From positions 3,658,001 through 3,722,000 of the forward strand of contig NZ_OZ257250.1 of assembly GCF_965279545.1 (NCBI RefSeq): DNA of 64,000 nt. Direction: 5' to 3'. Positions 61,276-64,000 of the stretch are shown one piece after another (within the stretch, counting starts at the first letter, position 1; every line of letters starts with the position of its first letter). A program made the translations under genes and the position numbers. Under the pieces are notes generated by a model. It was given only the letters and a program-made list of their open reading frames with translations, had not been told where the DNA came from and did not search any database. The DNA comes from Methylibium sp965279545 (GTDB taxonomy: Bacteria > Pseudomonadota > Gammaproteobacteria > Burkholderiales > Burkholderiaceae_C).

Positions 61276-62349
61276 ATGAGTGCCCTGCCCTACACCCGTG
61301 CCGCCCAGTTGCCCGAGCTGCTGAAGCAGCGCATCCTGATCCTCGACGGCGCGATGGGCACGATGATCCAGCGCTACAAGCTCGGCGAGGCCGACTACCG
61401 CGGCGAGCGCTTCAAGGACCACGGCAAGGACCTGAAGGGCAACAATGAGCTGCTGCAGTTCACGCGGCCCGACGTCATCACCGAGATCCACGAAGGCTAT
61501 CTGGCCGCGGGAGCCGACCTGATCGAGACCAACACCTTCGGCGCCACCAGCATCGCGCAGGAGGACTACGGTCTCGCGCACGTGGCGCGCGAGATGAATG
61601 TGGTGGCGGCGCAGCTCGCGCGTGCCGCCTGCGACAAGTTCAGCACGCCCGACAAGCCGCGTTTCGTGGCCGGCGCCTTCGGCCCGACGCCGCGCACCGC
61701 GAGCATCAGCCCGGACGTCAACGACCCGGCGGCGCGCAACGTCAGCTTCGACGAGCTGCGCGCCGCGTACTACGAGCAGGGCGAGGGTCTGCTCGAGGGC
61801 GGTGCCGATCTCTTCCTGGTCGAGACCATCTTCGACACGCTGAACGCCAAGGCGGCGATCTTCGCGATCGACGAGCTGTTCGAGGCGACCGGCGAGCGCC
61901 TGCCGGTCATCATCTCCGGCACCGTCACTGACGCCTCGGGCCGCATCCTCAGCGGGCAGACCGTCAGCGCCTTCTGGCATTCGGTGCGCCACGCGCATCC
62001 GGTGGCCGTGGGGCTGAACTGCGCACTCGGCGCGACGCTGATGCGGCCCTACATCGAGGAGCTGTGCAAGGCCGCGCCCGACACCTTCATTTCCTGCTAC
62101 CCGAACGCCGGCCTGCCCAATCCGATGAGTGACACCGGCTTCGACGAGACGCCGGCGATCACCGGCGGCCTGGTCGAGGAGTTCGCGCGCGCCGGCTTCC
62201 TGAACATCGCCGGCGGCTGCTGCGGCACCACACCCGAGCACATCGCCGAGATCGCCCGGCGTGTCAGCGCCTACCGGCCGCGGGCGCGGCAGGAGCGCTG
62301 GATCAGCCAGTTGAGCGAAGAGGCCGACGGTGACCTGCAGACGGCCTGA
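61276..62349 (+). CDS. metH: Methionine synthase, homocysteine-binding module (split MetH, part 1)
   Basis: A 357-residue protein equal to the N-terminal homocysteine S-methyltransferase domain of cobalamin-dependent MetH. RILILDGAMGTMIQRYKL, DLIETNTFGATSIAQEDYG, and zinc ligands in GLNCALGA and GGCCGTTPEHI are present. In most bacteria it is fused to the folate, cobalamin and activation domains; here these are encoded separately from 63185. In Burkholderiales such splitting is common. It follows the AAA gene by 43 bases. Confidence 0.95.
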   Translation: MSALPYTRAAQLPELLKQRILILDGAMGTMIQRYKLGEADYRGERFKDHGKDLKGNNELLQFTRPDVITEIHEGYLAAGADLIETNTFGATSIAQEDYGLAHVAREMNVVAAQLARAACDKFSTPDKPRFVAGAFGPTPRTASISPDVNDPAARNVSFDELRAAYYEQGEGLLEGGADLFLVETIFDTLNAKAAIFAIDELFEATGERLPVIISGTVTDASGRILSGQTVSAFWHSVRHAHPVAVGLNCALGATLMRPYIEELCKAAPDTFISCYPNAGLPNPMSDTGFDETPAITGGLVEEFARAGFLNIAGGCCGTTPEHIAEIARRVSAYRPRARQERWISQLSEEADGDLQTA

Positions 62350-62384
62350 AGGCGCGCGGCCGTCGCGCCATGCTCATCGCCGCG

Positions 62385-62915
62385 TCACTTGCCGGCCGGA
62401 CGGTCGTTGACCACGAGCTCCAGCCCAGCGCCTTCGGCCCGGCCCAGGCCGACGATGCGCGAGATCGGCACGCCGCGGCCCACGAGGTAGTCGCGCACGC
62501 TGGCGGCGCGGTCCTGGACGATCCGCCCCGAGGCCTTGTCGTCGGCCGCGGCGCCGATCTGCAGCTCGGTGGTCGCCGCATGCGGCTTGAAGCCGGTCGC
62601 GAACTGGTCGAGTACCGCGGCCAACGCCGGCTTGACGGCAGTGCGCTGGGGGTCGAAGGCGTGCTTGGTCGGCACCTCGACGCGCAGGCGGTGGTCGCCG
62701 GTGCTGTCGATCACGACCGGCGTGCCTTTGAGCGCCTCCTTGAGGCGCACACGCTGGGCCTCCAGTGCCGGCGACAGGCCGGAGCCGAACAGGCCGCCGA
62801 AGCTCGGGCCGCCGGAGCCGGGCGTGCCGGGAGCGCCCGGCCGGCCGGCGCAGCCGGCCAGAGCGAGGGCCAGACAGAACAGCCCGGCCGCAAAAGTGGG
62901 GGAGAAGCGTGTCAT
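62385..62915 (-). CDS. OmpA-like lipoprotein
   Basis: A 176-residue lipoprotein: signal LFCLALALAGC with lipid-bearing Cys22, a Gly/Pro-rich linker (GRPGAPGTPGSGGPSFGG), then an OmpA-C-like peptidoglycan-binding domain. That domain contains KHAFDPQRTAVKPALAAVLDQFA, QIGAAADDKASGRIVQDRAASVRDYLVGRGV and ISRIVGLGRAEG. ATG at 62915 is used; an ATG at 62924 is also in frame. The gene is on the opposite strand between the two methionine synthase genes, so their co-transcription would run antisense through it. Confidence 0.85.
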   Translation of the reverse strand: MTRFSPTFAAGLFCLALALAGCAGRPGAPGTPGSGGPSFGGLFGSGLSPALEAQRVRLKEALKGTPVVIDSTGDHRLRVEVPTKHAFDPQRTAVKPALAAVLDQFATGFKPHAATTELQIGAAADDKASGRIVQDRAASVRDYLVGRGVPISRIVGLGRAEGAGLELVVNDRPAGK

Positions 62916-63009
62916 GCCGGGCATTGCAACCGGGCCCCGCTTGCCGCACAAGGGGGACGGCCAGGCCGTGCAGGGGTATTGGGTGAGGCTTTGTAAACGC
63001 CGCCGCGCG

Positions 63010-63015
63010 TAAAAT
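63010..63015 (+). promoter_or_regulatory. -10 element of the metH part 2 transcript
   Basis: TAAAAT, eight bases upstream of the start of the riboswitch aptamer. No clean -35 was found (GGCTTT lies 17 bases upstream). Confidence 0.5.
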
Positions 63016-63022
63016 CTGCCGT

Positions 63023-63119
63023 GCTCGAGGAGCGTTGCGACGGTTGCCCAGGCTCTGGGTCGGCCGCCAGGCTCGGGCCGGCGGCACCGCGAGGGCCGCC
63101 CTGCAACGGCGCTCACCCC
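63023..63119 (+). promoter_or_regulatory. S-adenosylhomocysteine (SAH) riboswitch
   Basis: The leader of metH part 2 carries the conserved blocks of the SAH riboswitch: CGAGGAGCGTTGCGAC at the 5' side, GCCGCCAGGCTCGGGCC in the middle and GCAACGGCGCTCACC at the 3' side. GAGCG (63030-63034) pairs with CGCTC (63110-63114) to close helix P1. The class is known upstream of ahcY and metH in Proteobacteria; it turns expression on when SAH accumulates, so that homocysteine derived from SAH is remethylated. Confidence 0.92.
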
Positions 63120-63184
63120 TCCGCCGACCGGCGGGCTGCGGGTGGGCCGCAGCACCGGCGCGGCGCGTCTTACGGTGAACTGCC

Positions 63185-64000
<816 letters not shown>

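Overview
The window is a high-GC chromosomal segment, almost certainly from a betaproteobacterium of the order Burkholderiales (Rubrivivax/Leptothrix/Methylibium-like). The basis is the lptA-lptB-rpoN and argS-SPOR-dsbA gene orders, the hemE-priA pair, a methionine synthase split into two genes, an S-adenosylhomocysteine riboswitch, and dispersed repeats of the type common in that order. No rRNA, tRNA, CRISPR array, integrase or transposase was recognised.

Layout. 1-4.9 kb: small secreted proteins, a fatty-acid-hydroxylase-type membrane enzyme, a lipoprotein, a ClC chloride channel and ssb. 5-19.2 kb: a sulfur-acquisition district. It holds an alkanesulfonate operon (ssuE, two ssuA paralogues, ssuD, ssuC, ssuB), a thioredoxin-like protein, a Mop/TOBE protein, a small hydrolase, two tandem sulfate-binding proteins, cysTWA, and a CysB-type regulator. 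At least four of its promoters share one element at fixed spacing to the -10, so the district looks like one regulon. 19.3-30.2 kb: Rep helicase, a chimeric gene (start of an AEC transporter fused in frame to the end of a porin), an amino-acid ABC transporter without its ATPase, priA, hemE and the creBC two-component system.

30.2-32.35 kb is a visibly lower-GC island. A histone-deacetylase-family gene and a small unknown gene are divergent from a WYL-type regulator, with a palindromic operator between them. 32.5-37.65 kb is a tightly coupled four-gene cluster: a VIT/VWA protein ending in a PEP-CTERM-like tail, an exosortase, an EpsI-like partner, and a peptidoglycan glycosyltransferase whose 5' end is built from an intergenic repeat. 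37.9-40.8 kb: lemA, two TPM-domain proteins and a DUF4399 protein. 40.8-48.3 kb: an RNA methyltransferase, rpoN-lptB-lptA, dsbA-SPOR-argS.

48.4-64 kb: a protein kinase fused to a cyclic-nucleotide-binding domain, a PsiF protein, a LysR regulator divergent from a haloacid dehalogenase and malate synthase, NDH-2, an M13 peptidase, a geranylgeranyl-reductase-family flavoprotein, a double-AAA ATPase, and metH in two parts. A lipoprotein gene on the opposite strand sits between the metH parts, and the second part follows the SAH riboswitch and runs off the window end.

The observations most worth following are the AEC-porin chimera, the sulfur-regulon promoter architecture, the exosortase cluster, and the HDAC/WYL island. 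All assignments come from reading the sequence; no database search was run.
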